Made by a program: the position numbers and the translations under genes. Below the pieces are notes generated by a model. The model was not told where the DNA came from, made no database searches, and saw only the letters and a list, made by a program, of their open reading frames with translations. Positions 4,887 through 5,640 of a stretch of DNA of 5,640 nucleotides are shown piece by piece. Position 1 is the first letter of the stretch. Each line of letters opens with the position of its first letter. The DNA lies in assembly GCA_017861095.1 (NCBI GenBank), contig JAGFXI010000150.1, forward strand, positions 1 through 5,640. The letters run 5' to 3'. This DNA comes from Deltaproteobacteria bacterium (GTDB lineage Bacteria; Desulfobacterota; Syntrophobacteria; BM002).

Positions 4887-5177
4887 ATGAAGCTGGTACC
4901 ACTGAATGATCGCATCATCGTCAAGCGCATCGAGGAGGAGCAGGTTACCAAGGGTGGAATTATCATACCCGATACTGCGAAAGAGAAGCCCATCCGCGGA
5001 AAGGTCCTGGCTGCGGGAAGCGGCCGGATCCTTGAGGACGGCAAGAAGGTTGCCCTGGATGTGAAGGAAGGGGACACGATCCTCTTCAGCAAGTATGCGG
5101 GAAACGAGGTAAAGATCGAGGGCGAGGAATTGCTCATCATGCGGGAAGAGGACGTGTTGGCGGTGGTAGAGAAGTAG
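4887..5177 (+). CDS. groES: Co-chaperonin GroES (Hsp10)
   Basis: GroES forms the seven-subunit lid of the GroEL chamber and closes it over folding substrates in an ATP-dependent cycle in the cytoplasm. The 96-residue product has the normal length. It starts with MKLVPLNDRIIVKR (1-14), has the mobile loop at about 17-33 with GGIIIPD (23-29), whose three isoleucines correspond to the hydrophobic tripeptide that docks into GroEL, then GKVLAAGSG (38-46), EGDTILFSKYAG (61-72) and a C-terminal EEDVLAVVE. The ATG at 4887 is chosen for the family N-terminus and AAAGGAG (4871-4877) 9 bases upstream; the frame stays open further upstream, but that extension would run through the CIRCE element and is not plausible. 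The leader is about 92 bases long, and the operon is predicted to be under HrcA control. groEL follows after 165 bases. Confidence 0.98.
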   Translation: MKLVPLNDRIIVKRIEEEQVTKGGIIIPDTAKEKPIRGKVLAAGSGRILEDGKKVALDVKEGDTILFSKYAGNEVKIEGEELLIMREEDVLAVVEK

Positions 5178-5342
5178 CGCCCTGTGGGCGACGCCAAGGT
5201 CTCTTCTCGTGGCGGCTTTTCCCGTGACCCCGTCCCGTGATCTCAGGACGCAAAGCACCCTTACCATGCCGAGTGCGGGAGCAAGGGAAGGCGTCAGGGA
5301 AGGGGCTGACACAGTTTCGGAACAGAAGAAGGAGTTGGAACA
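5178..5342 (+). other. groES-groEL spacer with several small hairpins
   Basis: The 165-base spacer starts, directly at the groES stop, with CGCCC-TGT-GGGCG (5178-5190). A second possible stem pairs CGCCA (5192-5196) with TGGCG (5210-5214) over a 13-base loop, followed by GCTTTT. Near groEL, GTCAG (5293-5297) can pair with CTGAC (5306-5310). TCCCGTGA occurs twice (5220-5227 and 5233-5240). Stem-loops between groES and groEL act as mRNA processing sites in some bacteria (described for Agrobacterium). The four-T run makes only a weak attenuator. Confidence 0.4.
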
Positions 5343-5640
5343 ATGGCTGCAAAGGAGCTTATGTTTTCCACCAAGGCGAGGGAGGCCCTGATCGAAGGGG
5401 TGAACGCCCTCACAAATGCGGTGAAGGTTACCCTCGGGCCGAAAGGCCGGAACGTCATTTTGGAAAAGTCCTGGGGCTCCCCCACGATCACCAAGGACGG
5501 GGTGACCGTGGCCAAGGAGATCGAGCTGGAGGACAAGTTCCAGAACATGGGAGCCCAGATGGTGAAAGAGGTGGCCAGCAAGACCTCGGATGTTGCCGGC
5601 GACGGCACCACCACCGCCACCATCTTGGCGCAGGCCATCT
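5343..5640 (+). CDS. groEL: Chaperonin GroEL (Hsp60), N-terminal 99 residues, cut by the right window edge
   Basis: GroEL is the 14-subunit ATP-driven folding chamber that works with GroES. The frame from ATG 5343 runs open to the window end and covers about the first fifth of a roughly 540-residue protein, that is, part of the equatorial ATPase domain. The N-terminus is MAAKELMFSTKAREAL. The nucleotide-binding parts are intact and fall at the E. coli numbering: TLGPKG (30-35), ITKDGVTVAKE with Asp52, and GDGTTTAT (86-93) with the catalytic-site Asp87. Trp44 in the EKSWGSPTIT segment is less usual, since most homologues have Phe or Tyr there. The start has AAGGAG (5329-5334) 8 bases upstream. 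The gene probably shares the CIRCE-controlled groES transcript, since no separate promoter stands out in the spacer. Whether the rest of the gene is intact cannot be seen. Confidence 0.98.
   Translation, partial: MAAKELMFSTKAREALIEGVNALTNAVKVTLGPKGRNVILEKSWGSPTITKDGVTVAKEIELEDKFQNMGAQMVKEVASKTSDVAGDGTTTATILAQAI

Noticed and set aside
1..5640. CRISPR array, insertion sequence, phage or defence genes
   Set aside because: No regularly spaced repeats, transposase, integrase, nuclease defence or toxin-antitoxin features were found; the genes are conserved housekeeping genes.

Overview
The window is a stretch of bacterial chromosome of moderately high GC content made up of housekeeping genes. It holds eight protein genes, seven complete and one cut by the right edge. 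On the minus strand, read right to left, come rlmE (23S rRNA methyltransferase), a YebC/TACO1-family gene, ruvC, ruvA and ruvB. On the plus strand are a small one-helix membrane protein gene at the left, and groES followed by the start of groEL at the right. The order yebC-ruvC-ruvA-ruvB, a CIRCE operator before groESL and the kind of interspersed repeat at the left edge suggest a deltaproteobacterium or a related lineage such as NC10/Methylomirabilota. That placement is inference and cannot be settled from this sequence.

Layout. Positions 1-126 hold part of what looks like a dispersed intergenic repeat with a strong internal hairpin. Positions 163-500 form a compact self-contained unit: promoter, ribosome binding site, a 64-residue membrane protein of unknown function, and a strong intrinsic terminator with eight T's. 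ruvB ends just beyond this terminator and converges on it. ruvC and ruvA overlap by four bases (ATGA), ruvB follows ruvA after 83 bases, and the yebC-like gene lies 79 bases upstream of ruvC. rlmE lies 207 bases upstream of the yebC-like gene. A 488-base divergent region separates rlmE from groES. It holds a likely rlmE promoter, a GC-rich block with internal repeats and a potential stem, an AT-rich block with an 8-bp inverted repeat, the likely groES promoter, and a perfect CIRCE element.

How the genes work together. RuvA and RuvB form the Holliday-junction branch-migration motor and RuvC cuts the junction, so ruvCAB is a functional unit of recombination repair. YebC/TACO1-family proteins act in translation or as regulators and commonly sit next to ruvC. 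RlmE matures the large ribosomal subunit and belongs to the heat-shock regulon in E. coli, so its position divergent from groESL is notable. GroES and GroEL form the chaperonin, here predicted to be under HrcA repression.

No defence system, mobile-element gene, CRISPR array or clearly new multi-gene system is visible. The parts least explained by known families are the small membrane protein unit, the left-edge repeat and the non-coding block between rlmE and groES.
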